A stretch of 64,000 bases of DNA, from NCBI GenBank assembly GCA_949051815.1, contig CARQVR010000010.1, positions 1 to 64,000 of the forward strand, read 5' to 3'. Shown here one piece after another: positions 26,485-34,316 of this stretch. Numbering within the stretch: position 1 is the first letter of the stretch; each line of letters begins with the position of its first letter. The DNA is from an uncultured Lachnospiraceae bacterium (GTDB lineage Bacteria > Bacillota > Clostridia > Lachnospirales > Lachnospiraceae). The position numbers and the translations under genes are program-made. The notes under the pieces were generated by a model. It was not told the DNA's origin. It saw nothing but the letters and a program-made list of their open reading frames with translations, and ran no database searches.

Positions 26485-26988
26485 TCAAAAAGTCTGGCGG
26501 CTCAGGTTAGAATTATGATAGGCGGGATCGTTTGTAACGTCTTGACTAAACCAGTCAAGAGGGACGAACGCTTCCGCCGTTTCTTTGTCCGGAAACTCCA
26601 CTTCCGCGATTACCAGAGGGGAGAAGGGCGGCTCGAAAATATCCAGTTCCACACATAAACTGATCTGGTCAATGCCTGTTTCTACCGATGACAGATATGT
26701 CGGATCGAACCGTGGACAGTCGATGGGAATGACATAGCGTCTTTTTGAAATGATGTTTCCGTCTGCCTTTTCCCGCAGATGGTAGTAAGATGCCTCATTT
26801 AAGGGGAGATTGTACTCCTCTCTGGCGAGAAGGCCCTTTCCTTTGTAAGTCAGATAGAAGGAATCGTCCTGCCTGCGGATTCTGACAACCGGGTCAGTGT
26901 TCAGGTAGGCCTGCTCGATGATGCGGCAGGGGTAGGATTCCAGATTGACCGGCAGGTTTGTAACTGTGAATTTGCGTTCGATTTCCAT
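26485..26988 (-). CDS. CYTH domain protein
   Basis: 167 residues from the start at 26988 (MEIERKFTV), preceded by aaggag; a longer frame upstream lacks a ribosome site. The EIERKF entry motif and later charged strands (VRIRRQDDSFYLTYKGKG; VELDIFEPPF; AEVEFP) are typical of CYTH enzymes, which bind triphosphates in a beta-tunnel with metal ions. The likely activity is inorganic or nucleoside triphosphatase; adenylate cyclase activity is less likely. It lies 17 bases downstream of the acetyltransferase gene on the same strand, probably one operon. Confidence 0.85.
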   Translation of the reverse strand: MEIERKFTVTNLPVNLESYPCRIIEQAYLNTDPVVRIRRQDDSFYLTYKGKGLLAREEYNLPLNEASYYHLREKADGNIISKRRYVIPIDCPRFDPTYLSSVETGIDQISLCVELDIFEPPFSPLVIAEVEFPDKETAEAFVPLDWFSQDVTNDPAYHNSNLSRQTF

Positions 26989-27005
26989 AGGAGACTCCTT
27001 TTCCA

Positions 27006-27590
27006 TCAATTATTTTTTCTCATAACCCGACAGGGATTTCCATAGGCTACGGAGTTGTCCGGGATATCTTTTGTGACGACGCTTCCTGCGCCGATGACCA
27101 CATTGTTTCCGATGGTAACGCCGGGCATGAGGATGGCGCCGCCGCCGATCCAGACGTTATTCCCGATGGTAACCGGCGCTGTCTGGGTTTTACAGAAAGC
27201 GAAAGAGCCGTCTTCCTTTGGCTCCCCGAAGCGGTCGAGTGCGTTTGTCGGGTGGAAAGCCGTATAGATCTGGACATTGGGGGCGATAAGGGCATTGTCC
27301 CCGATGCGGATCTCATTGTCATCCAAAAAGGTGCAGTTCATGTTGACTTCGCAGTTGTTTCCAAAATAGATGTTATTGCCGTAGTCCGCAAAGAACGGCG
27401 CGGTGATCCAGAGGTTTTTCCCTTTCCCGCCGAGAAGTTCCCCTAAAATCCGATCCTTCTGCGCAGCGTCTTCGGAGGGTAAGCTGTTGTAGCTTCGCAC
27501 CAGATCCTTTGCCTTGTGCCACTGTGTCAGCAGTTCGGGATCGCCGCAGTCATAGAGCTGTCCGGCTAACATTTTTTCTCGTTCTGTCAT
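27006..27590 (-). CDS. maa: Maltose/galactoside O-acetyltransferase
   Basis: 194 residues from the ATG at 27590 (MTEREKMLAG), with aaggagaa upstream. The N-terminal maltose acetyltransferase helical region (LAGQLYDCGDPELL) is followed by left-handed beta-helix hexapeptide repeats (IGDNALIAPNVQIYTAFHP; IGNNVWIGGGAILMPGVTIG; GNNVVIGAGSVVTKDIPDNS). The catalytic His is in TAFHP. It transfers acetyl from acetyl-CoA to sugars, probably to detoxify non-metabolised glucosides. It lies near the maltodextrin genes but on the opposite strand. Confidence 0.9.
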   Translation of the reverse strand: MTEREKMLAGQLYDCGDPELLTQWHKAKDLVRSYNSLPSEDAAQKDRILGELLGGKGKNLWITAPFFADYGNNIYFGNNCEVNMNCTFLDDNEIRIGDNALIAPNVQIYTAFHPTNALDRFGEPKEDGSFAFCKTQTAPVTIGNNVWIGGGAILMPGVTIGNNVVIGAGSVVTKDIPDNSVAYGNPCRVMRKNN

Positions 27591-27801
27591 TGTATTTTCT
27601 CCTTGGTTCGTGTTTTTACAGATCATTGTAACAAGTGCATATGTGTGTGTCAATGACTGTGTGCGGGGGCTGGTTAAAAACAGAGTGAAGAGGTTTATGG
27701 TAAATTAGTTTGTCAGTTTCCGTGTGTTATATGTTATAATATCTTCAAGTGAAATCTGTAGAATTTGGATGTATTATTTAGAGTAAAAGGGGAAAACGAT
27801 T

Positions 27802-28692
27802 ATGTGGTTGTATTTATATGCGATTCTTTTTATTATTGCCATATTTGCAATATATGCATTACAGAACAGGCAGTATAAAAAGACAGAATATTATGAGCAG
27901 ACTAAAAATCCGTATATGAGCGTTCTTTTTGATAAGGGACGTTTGGGGGAATTTTATACATATAAATATTTGAAGCCGCTTGATGGCTACAGGCGGTACC
28001 TGTTTAATTTGTATATTCCGAAAGAGAATGGGGAAACCACGGAATTAGATGTTGTTCTACTGCATGAATCAGGTATTTATGTGCTTGAATCCAAGAATTA
28101 TAGCGGGTGGATTTTTGGAACAGAATCTCAAAAATACTGGACGCAGACATTGCCTGTGGGAAGAGGACGTTCGCAAAAGAATAAATTTTTTAATCCGGTT
28201 TTACAGAATAAAGGGCATCTGAAATGGCTGAAAACATTCCTTGCGGATCAGACACTGCCTTTTTATTCTTATATCGTATTCAGTGACCGGTGCACACTGA
28301 AAAATATCAGGTTGAATAGTGAAGAGCATCATGTTGTTAATCGCTATAACCTTCTTTCTGTGATTCGACAAAATATTGCGAAGACAGGCAGTCAGTTATC
28401 GGTGGAAAAGATTGACAGACTGTTTGAAATACTGTATCCGCTTACACAGGTGGATGGAGCCGTGAAAATGGCGCATATTAAAAATATCCAACAGAAGACA
28501 CAGGATAATTTTTCAAAGCCTGTCCCTGCTGTTATGGTGATGCCGAAGGCTGAGGAGCCAATCTGTCCCAGGTGTGGCGAAAAGCTTGTTATGCGTACAG
28601 TAAGAAAAGGGGAACGTCAGGGAAAGCAGTTCCGGGGATGCTCCGGTTTTCCGAAATGCAGGTATACAGAGGAACTCACGGCTGAGTCGTAA
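27802..28692 (+). CDS. NERD domain protein with C-terminal topoisomerase-type zinc finger
   Basis: 296 residues. One N-terminal membrane segment (about 3-20) anchors the protein. A NERD domain follows (about 45-170), with GRLGEFYTYKYLKPL, the acidic LDVVLLHESGIYVLESKNY strand pair and a conserved aromatic WIFG region. NERD domains are nuclease-like (restriction-endonuclease fold). The C-terminus has a topoisomerase I type zinc ribbon: CPRCGEKLVMRTVRKG and FRGCSGFPKCRYTEE (about 250-290). The gene is visibly richer in A and T than its neighbours, suggesting transfer. An extended -10 (TGTTATAAT, 27732-27740) precedes it. The function is unknown; defence or DNA maintenance is possible. Confidence 0.8.
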   Translation: MWLYLYAILFIIAIFAIYALQNRQYKKTEYYEQTKNPYMSVLFDKGRLGEFYTYKYLKPLDGYRRYLFNLYIPKENGETTELDVVLLHESGIYVLESKNYSGWIFGTESQKYWTQTLPVGRGRSQKNKFFNPVLQNKGHLKWLKTFLADQTLPFYSYIVFSDRCTLKNIRLNSEEHHVVNRYNLLSVIRQNIAKTGSQLSVEKIDRLFEILYPLTQVDGAVKMAHIKNIQQKTQDNFSKPVPAVMVMPKAEEPICPRCGEKLVMRTVRKGERQGKQFRGCSGFPKCRYTEELTAES

Positions 28693-28698
28693 AGGAAA

Positions 28699-28742
28699 GG
28701 TGCAGGGTCTTATCGCAACATAAGACCTTACACCTTGATTTT
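28699..28742. terminator. Terminator between NERD gene and small coiled-coil gene
   Basis: GGTGCAGGGTCTTAT (28699-28713) pairs with ATAAGACCTTACACC (28720-28734) with a small internal mismatch; TTGATTTT follows. It can work in both directions between the convergent genes. Confidence 0.75.
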
Positions 28743-28768
28743 GGGGTTATCCGATTACTTTCCTGAGG

Positions 28769-28930
28769 TTAGTCCTGCAGGCTTTCGCGTACTCGTTCCA
28801 AATCACGTTTCAGTTTTTTCTCAAGTTGCGCGTACTCCTTCTTTTCTAACATTTCAAGTTCGCTCTCAATTCTTATTTCCTCTTTTCTAAGTTCATCCTT
28901 ATATTGCAGATCAGACGGCATCTCATACAT
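28769..28930 (-). CDS. 53-residue charged coiled-coil protein
   Basis: Short minus-strand gene beginning MYEMPSDLQYKDELRKEE and ending ESLQD. An AAGGAGG ribosome site lies seven bases before the ATG. Nearly the entire product is one charged helix with heptad-like spacing of Leu/Ile, alternating Glu and Lys/Arg. It is convergent with the NERD gene across a shared terminator. No family is recognised. The strong ribosome site and clean start and stop make it a likely real gene. Confidence 0.6.
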   Translation of the reverse strand: MYEMPSDLQYKDELRKEEIRIESELEMLEKKEYAQLEKKLKRDLERVRESLQD

Positions 28931-29305
28931 CCTTTCACCCTCCTTGCAGACAGTTATTTACAGGTATTCACTAATTGTCTCTATTATAAAGGGATTTGAC
29001 AGAGGTGTAAAGTCTTATTTGTTTGCCAAGGAACTGATAAACATACGATAAATCGTTTACATGGGATTTCCCGGCGAAATGCCGTGACAGATATGACTTG
29101 AAACAGCCATATAGACCAAATGTAAATGATATGAATACAATAGCATGGCAGCAAATGAAATGTCAAGAGCTGTGTAGTATAGGCAATACCGACATCGGAA
29201 CAGAGAAGGATAAGGAAGCAGATGTCTCATTGTGATTCAGACAGTGGTGTGGTATAATTACAGCGTTGCTGACAGCAGCATATAAATAAAAAATGGAAAA
29301 TAGAT
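28931..29305. other. Gene-free region with MATE promoter
   Basis: About 375 AT-richer bases. A promoter, TTGTGA (29230-29235), 17 bases, TATAAT (29253-29258), faces the MATE gene. A second TATTATAAAGG-like element near 28980 could serve the minus-strand small gene. No further coding sequence is supported. Confidence 0.5.
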
Positions 29306-30646
29306 ATGATGAACCATGATTTGACAAAAGGGAATGTAACAAAATCGCTGCTCGTGTTCGCGGCGCCGATGATTCTGGGGAATCTGCTGCAGCAGTGCTA
29401 CAATATCGCGGACACATGGGTGGTGGGAAAATTTGTGGGTGCGGACGCGCTGGCGGCGGTTGGCTCGTCGTATGCGCTGATGACATTTTTAAACTCTCTG
29501 CTGATCGGTCTTTGTATGGGGAGCGGTGCAGTCTTTTCCTATTATATAGGGAAGGGAGACAGGGAGAGAGTGCGCATCTGCGCGCAGACGGCATTCGTGA
29601 TGATCGGTGTGCTTGCGGCGGCGCTGACCGCGCTCTCGCAGGGATTGATGGACCCGATTCTCATGCTGCTTCGCACGCCCGAAACGCTTTATGAAATGAC
29701 AAGGGAATATCTGGCGGTTGTCTTCTGGGGCATTTTCTTTATCTTCCTATATAATTACTTCGCTTTTTTGCTGCGTGCCCTTGGCAATTCGGTGGCGCCG
29801 CTGTACTTTCTCGGCGCAGCTTCGGTTTTGAATATCGTTCTGGATTTGTTTTTTGTGTGCAGTCTGGGGCGGGGACTTTCCGGCGCGGCGGAGGCGACGG
29901 TGATCGCGCAGGCGGTTTCCGGTCTGGGACTCGGCATATATCTGTGGAAGAAGGAGCCGTACTACCGCTTTTCTCTGAACCGCTTTTTGCGGGAGGAGAA
30001 ACCGGTTGGGGAAATCTGCGGGTATTCTCTGATGACGGGGATGCAGCAGTCGGTGATGAACTTCGGCATTCTCATGGTGCAGAGTCTTGTCAACAGCTTC
30101 GGGCCTGCGGTGATGGCGGCTTTTGCGGCCACGGTGAAAATTGATACGTTCGCCTATATGCCGGCGCAGGAGTTTGGAAACGCCTATTCGATTTTCATTT
30201 CGCAAAACTTCGGTGCGGGAAAGAACGGGCGGGTAAAGCAGGGAACGGGGAAGGCGATGACGGTTTCCGCCGTTTTCTGCGGAGTGATTTCGGTGCTGGT
30301 GTTTGCATTCGCACGGTTTTTGATGCTCATTTTTGTGGATGCCGGGGAAACGGAGATCATAGAGATCGGTATGCAGTATCTGCGGATTGAGGGCGCTTTT
30401 TATATCGGTATCGGTATTTTGTTTCTGTTGTACGGGTATTTCCGTGGTGTTAACAGGCCGGGCGTGTCCCTCGTGCTGACGGTGATCTCCCTTGGAACGC
30501 GTGTTGCGCTGGCTTATGCGCTGGCAGCAGTTCCGGGAATCGGCGTGCACGGGATCTGGTGGGCGATTCCCATCGGCTGGGCGCTTGCGGATGTGACAGG
30601 ATTTGTGCTGATGCGGCGGGGCAGGAAATGCGATGAAAAAATTTGA
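29306..30646 (+). CDS. MATE family efflux transporter
   Basis: 446 residues with about twelve membrane segments. It opens with the family pattern DLTKGNVTKSLLVFAAPMIL, then QQCYNIADTWVVGKFVGADALAAVG (residues about 30-54), and shows the second-half repeat at about 235-300. It should export drugs or metabolites with Na+ or H+ antiport. The ribosome site is weak (aatggaaaa), and a second ATG follows immediately. A second MATE gene lies at 50455. The substrate cannot be inferred. Confidence 0.9.
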   Translation: MMNHDLTKGNVTKSLLVFAAPMILGNLLQQCYNIADTWVVGKFVGADALAAVGSSYALMTFLNSLLIGLCMGSGAVFSYYIGKGDRERVRICAQTAFVMIGVLAAALTALSQGLMDPILMLLRTPETLYEMTREYLAVVFWGIFFIFLYNYFAFLLRALGNSVAPLYFLGAASVLNIVLDLFFVCSLGRGLSGAAEATVIAQAVSGLGLGIYLWKKEPYYRFSLNRFLREEKPVGEICGYSLMTGMQQSVMNFGILMVQSLVNSFGPAVMAAFAATVKIDTFAYMPAQEFGNAYSIFISQNFGAGKNGRVKQGTGKAMTVSAVFCGVISVLVFAFARFLMLIFVDAGETEIIEIGMQYLRIEGAFYIGIGILFLLYGYFRGVNRPGVSLVLTVISLGTRVALAYALAAVPGIGVHGIWWAIPIGWALADVTGFVLMRRGRKCDEKI

Positions 30647-30812
30647 CAAGGAAAGAGCTTATTGACAGGGCGCAACAGTTTGCAGAGGTATGAAATAGAA
30701 AAATTGATATGTTATAATGTAAGAAAGTCAAATTGCATGGAAGCGTCTGTTAAAGAAAACCAAAAAGGGAAGAATAAAAAGAAGGGACGAAAGCCCCGGA
30801 ACGGAGGAAAAC

Positions 30813-31361
30813 ATGAGCAGGACAGCAATTTTTTTTGCAACAGGCTATGAGGAGATCGAGGCGTTGACGGTGGTGGATATTCTTCGGCGCGCGGGAGAGG
30901 AGATCACGATGGTGTCTGTCACGGACGAGCGGCGCGTCACCAGTTCCCACGGTGTGGAAGTGACGATGGATAAGACGCTTTCGGAAGTAAATTTTGATGA
31001 GACGGATGTGATCGTCCTTCCTGGCGGTATGCCGGGAACAAAGAATCTGGAGGCGTGCGGGGCGCTGATGGCACAGGTGGATGCTTTCGTGAAAGACGGA
31101 AGGACTGTGGCGGCTATCTGCGCGGCGCCCTCGATTCTGGGACACCGTGGACATTTAACAGGAAAGAAGGCATGTTCCTTCCCGGAAATGGAGAGCCAGT
31201 TGGAAGGCGCCGAGGTGAAGAGGGAGCCTGCCGTGATTGACGGCAATATCATTACGGGGCGCGGCATGGGCGCGGCGATTCCCTTCGGGCTTGCCATTCT
31301 GGAAAAGCTGCAGGGGAAAGAGGCGGCGGAGGCGATGGCGGCGAAGATCGTGTATAAATAA
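30813..31361 (+). CDS. DJ-1/PfpI family protein
   Basis: 182 residues. The reactive cysteine is in AAICAAPSILGHRG (about Cys105), with the family Glu in FATGYEEIEAL (Glu17 region) and the VLPGGMPGTKNL loop. This matches the DJ-1/YajL subgroup, described as chaperone or deglycase in stress. The ribosome site is acggagg. An extended -10 element (TGTTATAAT, 30710-30718) lies about 95 bases upstream. Confidence 0.9.
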   Translation: MSRTAIFFATGYEEIEALTVVDILRRAGEEITMVSVTDERRVTSSHGVEVTMDKTLSEVNFDETDVIVLPGGMPGTKNLEACGALMAQVDAFVKDGRTVAAICAAPSILGHRGHLTGKKACSFPEMESQLEGAEVKREPAVIDGNIITGRGMGAAIPFGLAILEKLQGKEAAEAMAAKIVYK

Positions 31362-31584
31362 AACGGTTGTTTGGCACGCGCCATTCAAAAAATCGCGCTT
31401 TCAGCGAACTGGAAAAAAATACTATAATAATTTTATCTCATCCGAACATACTAACATCAAGATAAGCGGCAAACGAAGTGTGCTTCAGGCGGACAATACC
31501 GACGGACAGGCGCACGGAGAATGCGCTTGTCTCAAATATAGATAAAGAATCAAAAGATTCAAAGTATTTCGGAGGTGAAAAGAA

Positions 31585-31785
31585 ATGGCAAGCAACAAGA
31601 CCAATAGAGTAGAAGTTCCTGAGGCAAAGGCAGCTATGGATCGTTTCAAAACTGAGGTTGCGTCTGAGCTCGGTGTAAACCTGAAAGAGGGTTACAACGG
31701 CGACCTGACTTCCAAGGAGGCAGGTTCCATCGGCGGTGAGATGGTTCGCAGAATGATCAAGAAGCAGGAAGAGCAGATGAAGTAA
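31585..31785 (+). CDS. Small acid-soluble spore protein, alpha/beta type
   Basis: 66 residues. The two family signatures are present: KTEVASELGV near residue 22 (germination protease site region) and NLKEGYNGDLTSKEAGSIGG (about 32-51). It binds and protects spore DNA. It implies sporulation ability. Its ribosome site is ggaggtg. A CATACTA element (31447-31453) resembles a sigma-G -10 sequence, but the spacing to a -35 is not convincing. Confidence 0.93.
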   Translation: MASNKTNRVEVPEAKAAMDRFKTEVASELGVNLKEGYNGDLTSKEAGSIGGEMVRRMIKKQEEQMK

Positions 31786-31802
31786 CAAAAGAGAAACGAA
31801 GG

Positions 31803-31836
31803 CGCCCCGTTTGTGAAGACACAGGCGGGGCGTCTT
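31803..31836 (+). terminator. Terminator after the spore protein gene
   Basis: CGCCCCG (31803-31809) pairs with CGGGGCG (31826-31832), followed by TCTTC. The loop is long (16 bases). Confidence 0.6.
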
Positions 31837-31840
31837 CATG

Positions 31841-31883
31841 TGCTTATCCGCTCTGTCTCTGTTTTAGTCAGAGCGGATAAGCA
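31841..31883. repeat. Perfect 15-bp inverted repeat with TGCTTAT ends (family B-like)
   Basis: TGCTTATCCGCTCTG (31841-31855) and CAGAGCGGATAAGCA (31869-31883), loop 13 bases. There is no T tract, so it is not a terminator. The outer TGCTTAT/ATAAGCA matches the ends of family B elements, suggesting a minimal or internally deleted member. Confidence 0.65.
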
Positions 31884-31891
31884 GATTCGGG

Positions 31892-32044
31892 GTTACAATC
31901 CACACCCACGCCGGATTTCGCACTAATTTACGATTATTCAGTGTGAACTGCAACGATGATGCACACAAAATGCCCCAAAACCGGCATTTTGGCGCTGGCT
32001 CCGACACCATGCAGCAAGTGCATGGTGCGGGTGTGAAAAGTAAC
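31892..32044. repeat. Palindromic element, family C, copy 1
   Basis: A 153-bp element whose ends are GTTACAATCCACACCC (31892) and GGGTGTGAAAAGTAAC (ending 32044). Nested hairpins: AAAATGCC (31968 region) with GGCATTTT, and the perfect CCATGCAGCAAGTGCATGG (32007-32025). The right-hand 50 bases recur inverted at 58289-58335 after gltD. It lies in the 446-base gap between the spore protein and tig, which otherwise holds only the tig promoter. Confidence 0.8.
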
Positions 32045-32099
32045 GATTCGGGATGCCTCTCTCATTCGCGAAAAAGATGTGGCATTTTCAATAACCCTG

Positions 32100-32108
32100 T
32101 GCTATAAT
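32100..32108 (+). promoter_or_regulatory. Extended -10 promoter of tig
   Basis: TGCTATAAT (32100-32108) with no good -35, about 125 bases before trigger factor. The leader is free of large palindromes. Confidence 0.45.
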
Positions 32109-32231
32109 GTGTGGGTGACTGTAGCTGGAAGCCCGTATGGGCATTATGATAGATGAAAAGAAAGCAGTCGTGAATGAAAGAAACGGCTGTAAAAGAAGCT
32201 GACAGAGGATATTGAAGGAGGAACCCATAAC

Positions 32232-33527
32232 ATGAGTTTACAGGTGGAAAAATTAGAGAAGAACATGGCGAAGCTGACGATCGAGACCGGCGTGGAGGAG
32301 TTTGAGAAGGCCATCGAGAAAGCTTATCAGAAGCAGAAGAGCAAAATCAGCATACCGGGTTTTCGTAAGGGCAAGGTGCCCCGCCAGGTGGTGGAGAAAA
32401 TGTACGGCAAAGAGGTCTTCTTTGAGGATGCGGCGAACATTCTGATTCCCGACGCTTACGACAAGGCGTTAGAGGAGTGTGAGGAGGAGATCGTTTCTTC
32501 CCCGCAGATCGAAGTGACCAGGATCGAGGCAGGCAAGCCTTTCGTCTTCACGGCTACGGTTGCGCTCAAGCCGGAGGTGAAACTGGGCAAGTACAAAGGC
32601 GTAAAGGTAGACAAGATTGATACGGCTGTGACCGATGAGGAAGTTGACGCGCAGCTTGAAAAAGAGCGGGAGAACAATGCCAGAAATATCACGGTGGAAG
32701 ACCGCCCCGTGAAGGACGGCGATATGACCACGCTGGATTTCGAGGGATTTGTGGACGGCGAGGCTTTTGAGGGCGGCAAGGGAGAAAATTATCCTTTGAC
32801 CATCGGCTCCGGCGCGTTCATTCCGGGCTTCGAGGAGCAGCTTGTGGGCGCGAAGATCGGTGAGGAGACCGAGGTGAAAGTGACTTTCCCCGAGGATTAT
32901 CAGGCGGAGCACCTGCAGGGTAAGGAAGCGGTCTTTAAATGTACGGTAAAAGAGATTAAGGAGCGGGAACTTCCCGAGTTAAACGACGAGTTCGCAAGCG
33001 ATGTTTCCGAGTTTGAGACGCTGGCGGAGTACCGTGAGAATGTAAAGAAAAATCTGGAAGAGCAGAAGATAAAGGATGCTAAGAGGGAGAAGGAAGATGC
33101 GGCTGTGAAGGCAGCGGTGGAGGCTTCCGAGATGGAGATTCCCGAGGCGATGCTTGAGACGCAGCAGAAGCAGATGGTGGATGAGTTTGCGCAGCGGATT
33201 ACGATGCAGGGACTTTCCATGGAGCAGTATCTGCAGTTTACAGGCACGAATTACCAGCAGATGATAGAGCAGGTGAAGCCCCAGGCGGAGGAGAGAATCC
33301 GTTCCAGACTTGTGCTTGAGGCGGTGGCGAAGGCAGAAAAGCTGGAGCCTGCCGAGGAAGAGTACGAGGAAGAGTTAAAGACCATGGCGGAAGTTTACCA
33401 GATGGAGATTGATAAAGTCAGGGATCTTATGGGAGAACGCGAGAAAAAGGGCATTATGCAGGATCTGGCTGTCAGAAAAGCGGCTGAGTTCATTGCGGCT
33501 AATGCCAAAGAGAGCAAGGCAAAATAG
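32232..33527 (+). CDS. tig: Trigger factor, ribosome-associated chaperone
   Basis: 431 residues, standard length. The ribosome-binding N-terminal domain carries the signature GFRKGKVPRQVVEKMYG (about residues 45-61). The FKBP-type prolyl isomerase domain follows (about 155-240, DFEGFVDGEAFEGG and IPGFEEQLVGA). The C-terminal helical chaperone arms complete it. Its ribosome site is gaaggagg. It is the first gene of the tig-clpP-clpX-lon-engB run, an arrangement common in Firmicutes. Confidence 0.95.
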   Translation: MSLQVEKLEKNMAKLTIETGVEEFEKAIEKAYQKQKSKISIPGFRKGKVPRQVVEKMYGKEVFFEDAANILIPDAYDKALEECEEEIVSSPQIEVTRIEAGKPFVFTATVALKPEVKLGKYKGVKVDKIDTAVTDEEVDAQLEKERENNARNITVEDRPVKDGDMTTLDFEGFVDGEAFEGGKGENYPLTIGSGAFIPGFEEQLVGAKIGEETEVKVTFPEDYQAEHLQGKEAVFKCTVKEIKERELPELNDEFASDVSEFETLAEYRENVKKNLEEQKIKDAKREKEDAAVKAAVEASEMEIPEAMLETQQKQMVDEFAQRITMQGLSMEQYLQFTGTNYQQMIEQVKPQAEERIRSRLVLEAVAKAEKLEPAEEEYEEELKTMAEVYQMEIDKVRDLMGEREKKGIMQDLAVRKAAEFIAANAKESKAK

Positions 33528-33595
33528 ACGTAACCGTTCCATGTTAATAGCGGAACTGTTACAGAGAAACGGATTGTTTAACGGAGGTGTAATAC

Positions 33596-34198
33596 ATGGC
33601 TTTGATACCTTATGTCATTGAGCAGACGTCTAAGGGCGAGCGTTCCTACGATATTTATTCCAGACTTTTGAAGGAGAGAATTATCTTTCTGGGCGAGGAG
33701 GTAAACGACGCGAGCGCCAGCGTGATCGTGGCGCAGCTTCTCTTTCTGGAATCAGAGGATCCGGAAAAGGATATCAACCTTTACATTAACAGCCCCGGCG
33801 GTGTGATTACCGCAGGTATGGCGATTTACGATACGATGCAGTTTATCAAATGTGATGTGTCCACGGTATGCATCGGCATGGCGGCCAGTATGGGTGCATT
33901 CCTTCTGGCGGGCGGCGCGAAGGGCAAGAGAATGGCTCTGCCCAATGCGGAGATTATGATACACCAGCCGGCAGGCGGCGCACAGGGGCAGGCTACCGAG
34001 ATCGAGATCACGGCGAAGCATATCCTTGCGACGAAAGAAAAGATGGCCAGAATCATGGCGCAGAATACGGGACAGGATTTCGAAGTGATCATGGCTGACA
34101 CGGAGAGAGATAACTGGAAAAGCGCGGAAGAGGCGCTTGCTTACGGACTGATTGACCGCATTATTACCAGTCATGCCAGCACAGAGGGGCAGTCATAG
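33596..34198 (+). CDS. clpP: ATP-dependent Clp protease proteolytic subunit
   Basis: 200 residues. The catalytic triad is visible as Ser98 (GMAASMGAF), His123 (MIHQPAGG) and Asp172 (DTERDNW). The N-terminal loop MALIPYVIEQTSKGERSYDI, which docks the ATPase, is intact. The ribosome site is cggagg. It follows tig by 68 bases and precedes its partner clpX. It forms the 14-subunit degradation chamber. Confidence 0.96.
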   Translation: MALIPYVIEQTSKGERSYDIYSRLLKERIIFLGEEVNDASASVIVAQLLFLESEDPEKDINLYINSPGGVITAGMAIYDTMQFIKCDVSTVCIGMAASMGAFLLAGGAKGKRMALPNAEIMIHQPAGGAQGQATEIEITAKHILATKEKMARIMAQNTGQDFEVIMADTERDNWKSAEEALAYGLIDRIITSHASTEGQS

Positions 34199-34224
34199 TT
34201 TTTTTAGCGATGCGGGAATGATTA

Positions 34225-34301
34225 GATTGAAAAGGGATGCCGGTGCACCCGTTTTTCAATCGGTAATTTGTGAAGGAGCATCACAAATGCATAAATGCTC
34301 C
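34225..34301 (+). repeat. Structured element upstream of clpX (family D-like)
   Basis: Hairpin 1 has arms GATTGAAAA (34225) and TTTTTCAATC (ending 34261), the same arms as in the glt elements. Then come two overlapping, mutually exclusive stems: ATTTGTG (34266) with CACAAAT (34282-34288), and GGAGCAT (34275) with ATGCTCC (34295-34301). The last stem ends 15 bases before the clpX ATG. It could be a leader regulator or a palindromic repeat. Confidence 0.6.
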
Positions 34302-34316
34302 GGAATGAGGACTAAA

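Noticed and set aside
27802..28930. Calling the NERD gene and its small neighbour a phage-defence system
   Set aside because: No toxin, sensor or known defence partner is present; composition and domain type alone are not enough.
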